Assembly: GCA_965226545.1 (NCBI GenBank)
Contig: OZ245364.1
Location: 186,001-250,000, forward strand
From: JAHRAW01 sp965226545
GTDB taxonomy: Bacteria > Pseudomonadota > Gammaproteobacteria > Arenicellales > Poriferihabitantaceae
Reading direction: 5' to 3'
DNA length: 64,000 bases
Each line of letters begins with the position of its first letter. Within the stretch, counting starts at the first letter, position 1. Below are positions 8,517-16,285 of the stretch, piece by piece. The translations under genes and the position numbers were made by a program. Under the pieces are notes generated by a model. The model worked only from the letters and a program-made list of their open reading frames with translations, was not told the DNA's origin and ran no database searches.

Positions 8517-9458
8517 ATGCATTACCTCTACAAAATCGCTCGAGTCGATTCCGACGATGTTTATGTCGGCGTGACCAACGACCCCTTTAAACGTTGGCAA
8601 GAACACTTCGAAAACGACAGCGTCGTCGGGCGGTGTTTGCGCGAGCATGGGTTGGCGGGCTTCGCCTTTTCATTCATCGGCGTGTATGCCAGCCGTACAG
8701 ATGCGGAGAACGCTGAGCGTATTTGGATTCAGGAGAACAATCCAAACTTAAATGTTGCGGCGCGAACCGGGTTGGCCTCGGGTTTGGATATGGAAAAGTT
8801 GGCGGACAACGAGCACTTTCAGATTCTTGCTCTGAACTCACAGCAAATAGTCGCTAAGATTAAAGTGACAAATGACGAGCAGCGAATCCCGATAACGATG
8901 TCAGACCGTCAATTGTTCCTGTTGGCGCCGCGGACGTGGTGGAAAGAATTTCTCGGCGAAAATTTGACGCGTCGACATACGCAAGAAATTGCGGATGCGA
9001 TGATACAAGTTGCCCGGGCAAAAGAAACGCGCCGACGCGAAATCGCCAAAAAGGCGGGGGAAACGAAAGATGTTCGCCCAATTTTGGATGCGCTCCTGGA
9101 GTTGCGTATTCCCAACCCAGGGTTGCCGTCGGGCGAAATTAGTGTTGCGGACGCCTTGCGTACCGATTCGCAGGTCGTGCACAAGTACGGAATTCGCTAC
9201 TTAGATGGAAAAGGATTGTGTGTGGCGACGAACATTCCTCAATTCCGAAAATTGTGGCAACACACAGATTGGAAAAATGTGGATATCAAACAACTAATTA
9301 GAAATAGTTTGCCGAATCGTCCGGCGGAACGACCGGTCAGGTTTGGAAAAGAAACGGCGAGGCCTGTTTTGATTACTGAAAGCGACCTTGCAAGGTTGGG
9401 CTTGCTTCAAAGAATGCGTCCAAACGCCGCCGGTTCGAGCGCAAGTTTAGCCGGCTAA
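8517..9458 (+). CDS. GIY-YIG nuclease-domain protein with an unrecognised C-terminal region
   Basis: The N-terminal 90 residues look like a GIY-YIG endonuclease domain: YLYKIARV near residue 3, DVYVGVTNDPFKRWQEHF near 14-31 (the YIG-like and Arg motifs) and a late Glu/Asn region AERIWIQENNPNLN. Residues 90-313 are not recognised. They contain a basic segment resembling homing-endonuclease linkers and a C-terminal stretch GIRYLDGKGLCVATNIPQF that could bind DNA. Similar two-part architectures occur in phage-type and orphan nucleases. The gene stands alone, divergent from arsC, and its last 12 nt overlap the convergent DUF2007 gene. Its wording is less GC-skewed than its neighbours, a mild hint of transfer. 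Confidence 0.65.
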   Translation: MHYLYKIARVDSDDVYVGVTNDPFKRWQEHFENDSVVGRCLREHGLAGFAFSFIGVYASRTDAENAERIWIQENNPNLNVAARTGLASGLDMEKLADNEHFQILALNSQQIVAKIKVTNDEQRIPITMSDRQLFLLAPRTWWKEFLGENLTRRHTQEIADAMIQVARAKETRRREIAKKAGETKDVRPILDALLELRIPNPGLPSGEISVADALRTDSQVVHKYGIRYLDGKGLCVATNIPQFRKLWQHTDWKNVDIKQLIRNSLPNRPAERPVRFGKETARPVLITESDLARLGLLQRMRPNAAGSSASLAG

Positions 9459-9752
9459 CGGTGCATCACACCGCCAACACACCTCAAACGTCGCCGGATT
9501 AAATTCGCGGCAGTTGGGGCAGGGTTTGTTGGTGGCCGGGGTTGGGCTGGTTTCGAAGTGTTCGATTTCGCGGGCGGCGGCGGCGGCGTCGCGGTCGTGT
9601 TGCACCCAGACCTCCGGGTGGGTCATCGGCAATTCGCCGAAGCCGCCGACGGCGTTTTGATTAAACAGCAGGCATGGCACGCCGTTGTTGCGCAGCAAAT
9701 CCATAATCAATTGCGCGTCAATCAGTGATTCGGCGGTGTATACCAATTTCAT
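9447..9752 (-). CDS. DUF2007 (putative signal-transducing) protein with zinc ribbon
   Basis: The 101-residue protein begins MKLVYTAESLIDAQLIMDLL, typical of the small DUF2007 domain, whose members bind a PII-like ferredoxin fold and are of unknown function. It ends with a CxxC-x11-CxxC zinc ribbon (CPNCREF and CWRC). The start at 9752 overlaps the stop of the upstream transporter gene as ATGA, so the two are translationally coupled. The 3' end overlaps the convergent GIY-YIG gene by 12 nt. Confidence 0.8.
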   Translation of the reverse strand: MKLVYTAESLIDAQLIMDLLRNNGVPCLLFNQNAVGGFGELPMTHPEVWVQHDRDAAAAAREIEHFETSPTPATNKPCPNCREFNPATFEVCWRCDAPLAG

Positions 9753-10843
9753 CGTTGCCGTCCCTGCGGTTTGCGGGCGCGCGGTTTTGGGCGCGGGCGT
9801 TTTGGTTTTGGCCAGGCGATGATGATGGCATGCACTAACGTTGCCAGCGGGATGGCGAAGAACACGCCCCATACACCCCACAGCCCGCCAAAAAATAACA
9901 CGGCGACGATGATGGCAACCGGATGAATGTTGACCACTTCGGAAAACAACAACGGCGCCAGCAGATTGCCGTCGAGCGCTTGGATTAACAAATAGGCGAT
10001 GACGACATAAATAAAATCGCCGCTCCAACCCCATTGGAACCAAGCGATTAACACCACCGGAAAGGTGACCACGGCCGCGCCGACATACGGGATGATCACC
10101 GACACGCCGACCAACACCGCCAACAACATCGAGAACTGCAAGCCGAAATAAGTGAAGCATATAAACGACACCACGCCGACGATTAAAATTTCCCAAAACT
10201 TGCCGCGGATATAGTTGCCGACTTGGGCGTCGACATCGCTCCAAACGCGCGTCGCCAATTTTGTGTCGCGCGGCAACAATTCGGCAAGCCAATTTAAGAT
10301 GCGGGTTTTGTCCATCAAGAAAAAGAAAATCAAAATCGGCAGCAAGATTAAATACACCAACAAGGTAATCACGCCGGCCGCGCTGGATAATGAAAAGGCG
10401 ATAATCATTTGCCCGATGGCGGTCAGTTGCGCGCGCAACGCATCGATGATTTCGCGCACTTGCGCGACCGAAAACAACTCCGGATAACTTTGCGGCAACG
10501 TCATTAACGCGGCTTGTCCGCGCGTCAACATCGTCGGAATTTGCCGCACCATCTCGGTCAGTTGGTTGTACAACGCCGGCAACAACCCGAACACCACCAA
10601 CACCACAAACAACATAAAGGCGACAAACACCAACCACACCGCGGCGCGGCGCGGCACTTTAACGCGCGTCAATTTGCGCGTCAGACCTTCGAGCAGATAG
10701 GCGATGACCAACCCGGCAAACACCGGCGCCAACATGTTGCCGGCGTAAGTGACCAACAAAAACAAACCAAACAACACCGCCGCAAGATAAACAATCTCGG
10801 GGTTAGTGATTTGTTGTTTGAACCAATTGGTGAGACGTTCCAT
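9749..10843 (-). CDS. AI-2E family transporter (PerM/TqsA-like) membrane protein
   Basis: The 364-residue polytopic inner-membrane protein begins MERLTNWFKQQITNPEIVYL and shows about eight hydrophobic segments. The central soluble part has TRIWSDVDAQVGNYIRGKF-like wording (here RVWSDVDAQVGNYIRGK), a signature of the AI-2E transporter/PerM family. The C-terminal half carries the PYVGAAVVTFPVVL and LAPLLFSEVVNIHPVAII motifs. E. coli PerM and TqsA have been linked to permeation and autoinducer-2 export, and some relatives to Na+/H+ antiport; the substrate here is unknown. An upstream ATG would add repeat-array-derived sequence, so 10843 is preferred. It is coupled to the DUF2007 gene. Confidence 0.85.
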   Translation of the reverse strand: MERLTNWFKQQITNPEIVYLAAVLFGLFLLVTYAGNMLAPVFAGLVIAYLLEGLTRKLTRVKVPRRAAVWLVFVAFMLFVVLVVFGLLPALYNQLTEMVRQIPTMLTRGQAALMTLPQSYPELFSVAQVREIIDALRAQLTAIGQMIIAFSLSSAAGVITLLVYLILLPILIFFFLMDKTRILNWLAELLPRDTKLATRVWSDVDAQVGNYIRGKFWEILIVGVVSFICFTYFGLQFSMLLAVLVGVSVIIPYVGAAVVTFPVVLIAWFQWGWSGDFIYVVIAYLLIQALDGNLLAPLLFSEVVNIHPVAIIVAVLFFGGLWGVWGVFFAIPLATLVHAIIIAWPKPKRPRPKPRARKPQGRQR

Positions 10844-10857
10844 AAGTTTAGGGGTGC

Positions 10858-11010
10858 GTTGGTGGGTGTTAATGTTAAGTGGATGTGTGCGTGTAAATGT
10901 GCGTGTCGATGTAAGTGTAATTGTAATTATAAATGTAACTATAACCATAACCATAAGCGCAAGGGTAAAGTTAACTGTAACTGTATTAATGCATTAATGT
11001 CCTGCCGAGG
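10858..11010. repeat. Degenerate TGTAA/ATAACC array
   Basis: Words such as TGTAAGTGTAATTGTAATT and CTATAACCATAACCATAAG recur at about 6 nt spacing through the spacer between the OsmC and transporter genes. They could encode Thr/Ile-rich leader peptides by chance, but no gene is supported. Confidence 0.7.
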
Positions 11011-11049
11011 TTCGATGTTATGCGCACTGTTTATGCAGAGTCGTGCGCG

Positions 11050-11469
11050 TCAATTAGTTGCATCAACCAGTTCGACCGCGTGGCTAACGGCGACATGCGG
11101 CGTTAACATTTTGGTTACTGAACAGTATTTTTCCATCGATAACGTCACCGCGCGCGTCGCTTGTTTGGCATCGATGGCGCCGCTTAAACGAAACACAACA
11201 TGAATGCGGGTAAACACCGCCGGGATGGTGTTGGCGCGTTCGGCGGTGATGGTGATGATGCAGTTTTCGACCGGCTGGCGCGCCTTTGCCAAAATCGACA
11301 GCACATCGATGCCGCTGCAGCCGCCAAGCCCGAGCAACACCATCTCCATCGGTCGTGCGCCGATGTCGTTGCCACCGCTTTTGCGCGACGCCGAAATCAG
11401 CGCGAGATGGCCGCTTGCGGTGCGCGCTTCGAAATCGCGCGCGCCGGTTTTCACCAACGTAACCGACAT
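11050..11469 (-). CDS. OsmC/YhfA-like protein
   Basis: From ATG 11469 the protein has 139 residues and matches the YhfA branch of the OsmC/Ohr superfamily. The PMEMVLLGLGGCSGIDVLSIL segment near residues 40-60 contains the conserved cysteine, and LSMEKYCSVTKML near the C-terminus holds the second. OsmC and Ohr reduce organic hydroperoxides; YhfA relatives are less well characterised. An ATG at 11514 would add 15 residues not seen in the family, so the internal start is chosen, although both have a weak GGTGA-like Shine-Dalgarno. It stands alone between two repeat arrays. Confidence 0.82.
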   Translation of the reverse strand: MSVTLVKTGARDFEARTASGHLALISASRKSGGNDIGARPMEMVLLGLGGCSGIDVLSILAKARQPVENCIITITAERANTIPAVFTRIHVVFRLSGAIDAKQATRAVTLSMEKYCSVTKMLTPHVAVSHAVELVDATN

Positions 11470-11514
11470 CGTTTCACCGGATTCACTTGTATCGAGTCGT
11501 TGTACATCAATCAT

Positions 11515-11590
11515 TTTAATTCACCGTTCATTGTTGCTTTCACAGTAACAGTTACATTCACAGTCACAGTCATAATCACAATCACTTAAC
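11515..11590. repeat. CAGTAACAGTTACATTCACAGTCAC-type array
   Basis: Near-perfect 6-nt wording (CAGTAA, CAGTTA, CATTCA, CAGTCA, CAGTCA, TAATCA, CAATCA) fills most of the 100 bp between the OsmC start and the YqaJ-like stop. Confidence 0.8.
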
Positions 11591-11618
11591 TTCGGCGACG
11601 CAATTGCACCGCATGCAA

Positions 11619-12218
11619 TCAACATCCATTTTCGCGGCGTTGCAAATCGAAAATGAATCGTTCGACCGCATCGCCCAAGGTTGCAATATACGCCTCATCG
11701 CGCCATACGCGCACGCACAGCGGCGCATACTCGGGGTGATAACTGAAAAAATCGCACCACCTTCGTCCGGTCACCCACAACAATCCCTGCACTTGCGCGA
11801 TGTGTGCGTTGGGCATGGTGGCGCGCGCCACGGCGTCGGTGTGCGCCGGCGGCGCCGGGCATTTGATTTCCAACACGCCGTCGTCGCCGATTAAGCCGTC
11901 CGGGCTGGCCGCGATTTGTTTGCGGGAGTCGAGATACACCAAGCCGACTTGCGCGACCGCATGCCCGGTCAAGCGCGAATATTCATCGCGCGCTTGCGGC
12001 TCCAACTCAATGCCGCGTTGCATCCATTTTGATTTTGGTTGCGCGCGCATTGCAAACGGTTCGCGGCGTTCCGCCAACAATGCATCCATATAACGTCGCG
12101 CGCTCATCGATGGCGCGCCGGCGGCGGTGAGGATGTTTTTGAAATTCGATGCGGTGGCAACGCCGCAGCGCGCGCGCAACCACGCTTCGCCGCCTTGCGC
12201 GACATCGAGCACAATCAT
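11619..12218 (-). CDS. YqaJ / lambda-exonuclease-like protein
   Basis: The 199-residue protein has the YqaJ viral-recombinase pattern: a G-x-A-T-A-S-x-F start near residue 19, a WMQRGIELEPQARDEY segment near residues 65-80, VGLVYLD, then the nuclease core IAASPDGLIGDDGVLEIKCP near residues 103-123 with the Asp, Glu and Lys of the exonuclease active site. YqaJ and lambda Exo process double-strand ends for recombination. Its start ATG overlaps the trpC stop as ATGA, so it is the last gene of the trp transcript. No Bet/RecT partner or phage gene is nearby. It looks like a domesticated phage nuclease. Confidence 0.75.
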   Translation of the reverse strand: MIVLDVAQGGEAWLRARCGVATASNFKNILTAAGAPSMSARRYMDALLAERREPFAMRAQPKSKWMQRGIELEPQARDEYSRLTGHAVAQVGLVYLDSRKQIAASPDGLIGDDGVLEIKCPAPPAHTDAVARATMPNAHIAQVQGLLWVTGRRWCDFFSYHPEYAPLCVRVWRDEAYIATLGDAVERFIFDLQRRENGC

Positions 12219-13054
12219 TTCGTTGGCACTGCGTTTTTTATCGATGCGTTGCGCGCGTCCGGGGCGTCGAATAATTCCGCCAACTTCGCGCCGGGGTCGG
12301 CGGCGCGCATCAAGGTCTCGCCGATTAAAAACGCATGCACACCGTGCGCGCGCATGCGCTCGATTTCGCCGCGCGCGGCAAAGCCGCTTTCGGTGATTAA
12401 GGTGCGCGCCGCCGGCACCGCATCGCGCAACGATAAAGTGGTGTCGAGCGACGTTTCAAAGGTGCGCAGGTTGCGATTGTTGACGCCGATTAACCGTCCG
12501 GGCGCGGCGATGGCGCGTTCGAGTTCGGCGCGGTTGTGGGTTTCAATCAATGCATCCATGCCGAGTTCGGCGGTCAACTCAGCCAACTCGCGCAAGTGGT
12601 CGTCGTCCAACGCCGCGACAATCAACAGCACCGCATCGGCGCCGAGCGCGCGCGATTCATACACTTGATAACGGTCGATGACAAAATCCTTGCGCAACAC
12701 CGGCAACGCGCATGCATCGCGCGCCGCGCGCAAATCATCATCGCCGCCGCCAAACCATCGTTGGTCGGTCAGCACCGACAAACACGCGGCGCCGTGCGCG
12801 GCTAAATTTTGCGCCAATTGCGCCGCATCAAACGCCGCGCGAATCACGCCTTGACTCGGCGAGGCTTTTTTAATCTCGGCAATCACCGCCGCGCGTCCGG
12901 CGGCAATCGCGTTGTCAATCGCATCGGCAAAGCCGCGCGCGCGCGGTTGGGCCTCTGCGCATTCGCGCAAACGGTCGAGCGGATATTCGCGCCGCTTGCG
13001 CGCGACTTGTTCGCGTTTATCGCGCAGGATTTGGTCGAGGATGTCGCCGCTCAC
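12215..13054 (-). CDS. trpC: Indole-3-glycerol phosphate synthase
   Basis: TrpC closes the indole ring in tryptophan synthesis, turning CdRP into indole-3-glycerol phosphate. The 279-residue TIM barrel begins MSGDILDQILRDKREQVARK and has the signature VIAEIKKASPSQGVIR near residues 55-70, with the catalytic lysine. LRKDFVID near residue 120 and LIGVNNRNLRTFE near 188 hold further catalytic residues, with ITESGF near the end. It is a single-function enzyme without a TrpF domain. Its start overlaps the trpG stop by 4 nt and its stop overlaps the YqaJ-like start by 4 nt. TrpD normally lies between trpG and trpC and is absent. Confidence 0.96.
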   Translation of the reverse strand: MSGDILDQILRDKREQVARKRREYPLDRLRECAEAQPRARGFADAIDNAIAAGRAAVIAEIKKASPSQGVIRAAFDAAQLAQNLAAHGAACLSVLTDQRWFGGGDDDLRAARDACALPVLRKDFVIDRYQVYESRALGADAVLLIVAALDDDHLRELAELTAELGMDALIETHNRAELERAIAAPGRLIGVNNRNLRTFETSLDTTLSLRDAVPAARTLITESGFAARGEIERMRAHGVHAFLIGETLMRAADPGAKLAELFDAPDARNASIKNAVPTK

Positions 13055-13911
13055 TGCATCGTGTCGGTTAAAAAATTATTCAGCAACAACTTGCCGTGTT
13101 CGGTGAGAATCGATTCGGGATGAAACTGCACGCCGACAATCGCGCATTCGCGATGTTGCACCGCCATAATTTCGCCGTCGTCGGTGTGCGCGGTGATTTC
13201 CAAACACGCCGGCACATTATCGCGCGCCAAGGCCAGCGAATGATAACGTGTCGCAATAAACGGCGACGGCAATCCGCGAAACAAGCCGGCGGCGTTGTGA
13301 TGAATCGGCGATGTTTTGCCGTGCATCAATTGCGCGGCATGCACGATGCGCCCGCCAAACGCCTGCGCAATGCATTGATGCCCCAGGCAAACGCCAAGCA
13401 CGCCGATGCGTCCGGCAAAATGCCGCACCGCCTCGACCGACACGCCGGCTTCATTGGGCGTACACGGCCCCGGCGACAACACCAATTGCATCGGGCGCAG
13501 TTGTTCTATCTCGGCAACGCTGCGATGGTCGTTGCGCACAACGATGACCCGCCGCCCAAGTTCGCCCAAGTATTGCACCAAGTTATAGGTAAACGAATCG
13601 TAGTTGTCGATGACCACCACCGGACGCGCGGTGTTGGCGGCGTTACTTTTTACAGTGCCGTCGACATCGTTACTTACATCGACACTTACGTCGTCACTTG
13701 CATCGTCACTTGCACTGTCACTTACCTTGTCACTCATGCCGTAACGTTTAACAGTGTCGTTTGCGCCGCCACTTACCTTGTCACTTGCACCAACACTTTT
13801 AACAATGTCGTTTACATAGCGACCTGCACCGCCACGCACCGCGTCGCTTACTTCGTTACTTACTTCGTCACTTGCACAATGACGCACATCGTTTAACGTC
13901 GCCGCCATCAT
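13051..13911 (-). CDS. trpG: Anthranilate synthase glutamine amidotransferase subunit with an array-derived N-terminal insertion
   Basis: TrpG supplies ammonia to TrpE by hydrolysing glutamine. The class I amidotransferase domain is complete from about residue 96: VVVIDNYDSFTYNLVQYLGE, catalytic Cys in GVCLGHQCIAQ, LHGKTSPIHH-like oxyanion region, and His/Glu in VGVQFHPES. The protein is 286 residues, about 90 longer than usual. The surplus, residues about 7-95, is a Ser/Asp/Val/Asn-rich stretch such as SDDASDDVSVDVSND, encoded by GTYACT-type repeats like those between genes. The start is set by the ATGA overlap with the trpE stop; a GTG at the domain edge is a weaker alternative. The insertion probably grew between the coupled start and the domain. 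Confidence 0.9.
   Translation of the reverse strand: MMAATLNDVRHCASDEVSNEVSDAVRGGAGRYVNDIVKSVGASDKVSGGANDTVKRYGMSDKVSDSASDDASDDVSVDVSNDVDGTVKSNAANTARPVVVIDNYDSFTYNLVQYLGELGRRVIVVRNDHRSVAEIEQLRPMQLVLSPGPCTPNEAGVSVEAVRHFAGRIGVLGVCLGHQCIAQAFGGRIVHAAQLMHGKTSPIHHNAAGLFRGLPSPFIATRYHSLALARDNVPACLEITAHTDDGEIMAVQHRECAIVGVQFHPESILTEHGKLLLNNFLTDTMQ
13630..13895. repeat. In-frame AGTGAC/GTYACT array inside trpG
   Basis: On the plus strand the DNA reads GTCACTTGCATC, GTCACTTGCACT, GTCACTTACCTT and close variants, a roughly 12-nt unit, with an AGTGAC core on the coding strand. The unit is four codons, so its copy number can change without a frameshift. It encodes the N-terminal extension of TrpG. Confidence 0.85.
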
Positions 13912-15449
13912 CGCCCCCGCGCGTCGGTGGCGTCCAAACGCAATTGACGTTCGGCAAGCGCGACGGCGTTAAGCACGGCGCGGCCTTTGTTCATTGTTTC
14001 CTCCCATTCGTTCGATGGAATCGAATCGGCGACGATGCCGGCGCCGACTTGAATATGTACGCGGCGGTCTTTAATCAATGCGGTGCGAATTGCAATCGCG
14101 GTGTCCAAGTTGCCGTTCCAGCCGAGATAACCAATCGCGCCGGAATACACGCCGCGATTGTCCGGCTCGAGTTCTTCGATAATTTCCAACGCGCGCACTT
14201 TGGGCGCACCCGACAACGTGCCGGCGGGAAAGGTCGCCTTGAGCAAATCGATGGCGTCGAGGTCGGCGGCGAGTTGTCCGCACACATTCGACACGATGTG
14301 CATAACATGTGAATACTTTTCAATCATCATTTGTTCGGTTACTTTCACCGTGCCGATTTGCGCAACGCGTCCGACATCGTTGCGCCCAAGGTCAATCAAC
14401 ATTACATGCTCGGCGCGTTCCTTGGGGTCGGCGAGCAATTCTTTTGCCAAGGACGCATCTTGTTCGGCGTCTTCGCCGCGTTTGCGCGTGCCGGCGATGG
14501 GGCGCACGGTGATTTCGCCGTCTTCGAGACGCACCAAAATTTCCGGCGAGGCGCCGGCAATGTGAAAATCGCCCAAGTCCAAATAATACATATACGGCGA
14601 CGGGTTTAAGGTGCGCAACGCGCGATACAAATCCAACGGCGAACCAAAATAATCGACCGACATCCGTTGCGACAACGCCACCTGAAAGACGTCGCCGGCT
14701 TTGATGTAACGACGACATTGTTCGACCGCCGCCTCGAATCGTTCGCGCGGGAAGTTGGATTCAATTTTTAACGCGCGCGCATCTTCATCGAGCGAGGTCG
14801 ATGAGTCCGCTGATGTCGATGCCGCCGGCGCGCGCGCATTGTCGGGCGCAACTTGCGCCAATTCATCGAGCAATGCATCGATGCGTTGTTTGCCGGCGGC
14901 CCAGGCATTCGGTTGAGTCGGGTCGGCGTGCAGAATCACATACAACCGCCCGGCCAAGTTGTCGAACACGACGACTTCATCGGACACCAACAGCACGATG
15001 TCGGGCGCATCGACCGCGTCGGGCGCGTCTTTGGCTTTGATGCGCGGCTCGATGCAGCGCACCGTGCCGTAGCCAAAAAACCCAACCAGCCCGCCGCAAA
15101 AACGCGGAATGCCGGGCATCTCGGGCGCGCGATGTTGTTGTTGGAAGTTGCGGATTTCATCCAGCGGGTTGGCGCATTGTTCATCGCGCAACACTTCGCC
15201 GTCGCGCGCAATGATGCGTACGCGCGCACCGCGCACCTCGAGGCGCAAGCGACACGGCAACCCAATCGTCGAATACCGCCCCCACTTCTCGCCGCCTTGA
15301 ACTGATTCGAGAAGATAACTGTACGGACGCGCGGCCAATTTGCGATACGCGCCGACCGGCGTATCGCAATCGGCGAGCACTTCGCGCATCAATGGAATGC
15401 GGTTATAGCCGCGTTGCGCGAGCGCGCTGAATTCGGATTCGCTTAGCAT
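13908..15449 (-). CDS. trpE: Anthranilate synthase component I
   Basis: TrpE makes anthranilate from chorismate with ammonia delivered by TrpG. The 513-residue length is normal. The N-terminal allosteric motif YSYLLESVQGGEKWGRYS near residues 43-60 contains the LLES tryptophan-binding element, so feedback inhibition is likely intact. The chorismate-binding half shows IAGASPEILVR, PIAGTRKRG, LIDLGRNDVGR and FPAGTLSGAPKVRA motifs, ending in IQVGAGIVADSIP. Residues about 205-222 (ASTSADSSTSLDED) are a Ser/Asp stretch with mild repeat character. It is the first trp gene of the run, 122 bp from rpe, and its stop overlaps the trpG start. Confidence 0.96.
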   Translation of the reverse strand: MLSESEFSALAQRGYNRIPLMREVLADCDTPVGAYRKLAARPYSYLLESVQGGEKWGRYSTIGLPCRLRLEVRGARVRIIARDGEVLRDEQCANPLDEIRNFQQQHRAPEMPGIPRFCGGLVGFFGYGTVRCIEPRIKAKDAPDAVDAPDIVLLVSDEVVVFDNLAGRLYVILHADPTQPNAWAAGKQRIDALLDELAQVAPDNARAPAASTSADSSTSLDEDARALKIESNFPRERFEAAVEQCRRYIKAGDVFQVALSQRMSVDYFGSPLDLYRALRTLNPSPYMYYLDLGDFHIAGASPEILVRLEDGEITVRPIAGTRKRGEDAEQDASLAKELLADPKERAEHVMLIDLGRNDVGRVAQIGTVKVTEQMMIEKYSHVMHIVSNVCGQLAADLDAIDLLKATFPAGTLSGAPKVRALEIIEELEPDNRGVYSGAIGYLGWNGNLDTAIAIRTALIKDRRVHIQVGAGIVADSIPSNEWEETMNKGRAVLNAVALAERQLRLDATDARGR

Positions 15450-15571
15450 GCAGGCGGGAGTTCGAGTTTGTTTTATGGTTGGGGTTGACGCTTGTTTTTA
15501 ATTTCGAGTTCGAGTTCGATGGCGAGTTCGATTTAATGGACGGTGAAAAAGTAACCGATGAATTAATCCGT
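15450..15571. repeat. Short GAGTTCGAGTTCGA repeat between rpe and trpE
   Basis: The 122 bp spacer contains GAGTTCGAGTTCGATGGCGAGTTCG, which is a 6-nt unit (GAGTTC) in imperfect tandem. No attenuator leader with tandem Trp codons was seen, and no gph is present. Confidence 0.6.
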
Positions 15572-16276
15572 TTACACTTTATCCAACTGCGCGCGAAATT
15601 CTTTGATGACGCCGTCGTAATGATTTGGTTGGTTGGCGTCGCCCGCGTTAAAAATCGCGCTGCCGGCGACGAAGGTATCCGCGCCGGCGCGGGCGATGGC
15701 GGCAATGTTGTCGACCTTGACGCCGCCATCGACCTCGAGACGAATCGCGCGTCCGCTTTGCTCGATGCAGTGACGCGCGGCGCGCAGTTTGTCGTAGGTG
15801 GCGTCGATAAAAGTTTGTCCGGCAAAGCCGGGGTTGATCGACATCAACAACACCATATCGACCAAATCGATGACGTGGCGCAATGCATCGAGCGGCGTCG
15901 CCGGATTAAACGCTAAGCCGGGCTTGCAGCCGCATTGGCGAATCAAACGCAAGGTGCGGTCGATGTGTTCGGATGCTTCGGGATGGAAGGTGATGTAATC
16001 GGCGCCGGCGTCGGCGAATTCGGGGATGATGCGGTCGACCGGTTTAATCATTAAATGCACATCAATCGGCGCGGTCACGCCGTGCTTGCGCAAGGCGGCG
16101 CAGACCATCGGGCCAATCGTCAGGTTCGGCACATAATGATTGTCCATCACATCAAAATGCACCATATCGGCGCCGGCGTTGATGGCGCGGTCGACCTCCG
16201 CGCCGAGGTGCGCGAAATCGGCCGACAATATCGATGCGGCGAGTAACGTATCAAACGGCTCAATCGGCGCGGGCAT
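15572..16276 (-). CDS. rpe: Ribulose-phosphate 3-epimerase
   Basis: Rpe interconverts ribulose 5-phosphate and xylulose 5-phosphate in the pentose phosphate pathway. The 234-residue TIM barrel has the family signatures LAASILSADFAHLG near residue 11, MVHFDVMDNHYVPNLTIGP near residues 38-56 and VDMVLLMSINPGFAGQTF near residue 140, followed by LEVDGGVK. Metal ligands His and Asp fall in HFDVMDNHYVP and the D of VDGGV. In many gammaproteobacteria rpe is followed by gph and trpE; here trpE follows directly. Its start lies 10 bp after the stop of the upstream protease gene. Confidence 0.96.
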   Translation of the reverse strand: MPAPIEPFDTLLAASILSADFAHLGAEVDRAINAGADMVHFDVMDNHYVPNLTIGPMVCAALRKHGVTAPIDVHLMIKPVDRIIPEFADAGADYITFHPEASEHIDRTLRLIRQCGCKPGLAFNPATPLDALRHVIDLVDMVLLMSINPGFAGQTFIDATYDKLRAARHCIEQSGRAIRLEVDGGVKVDNIAAIARAGADTFVAGSAIFNAGDANQPNHYDGVIKEFRAQLDKV

Positions 16277-16285
16277 GGCGGCAGT

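Noticed and set aside
9753..10637. Long frame extending the DUF2007 gene through the transporter
   Set aside because: It is an antiphase reading of the AI-2E transporter gene on the same strand; the DUF2007 family start is at 9752.
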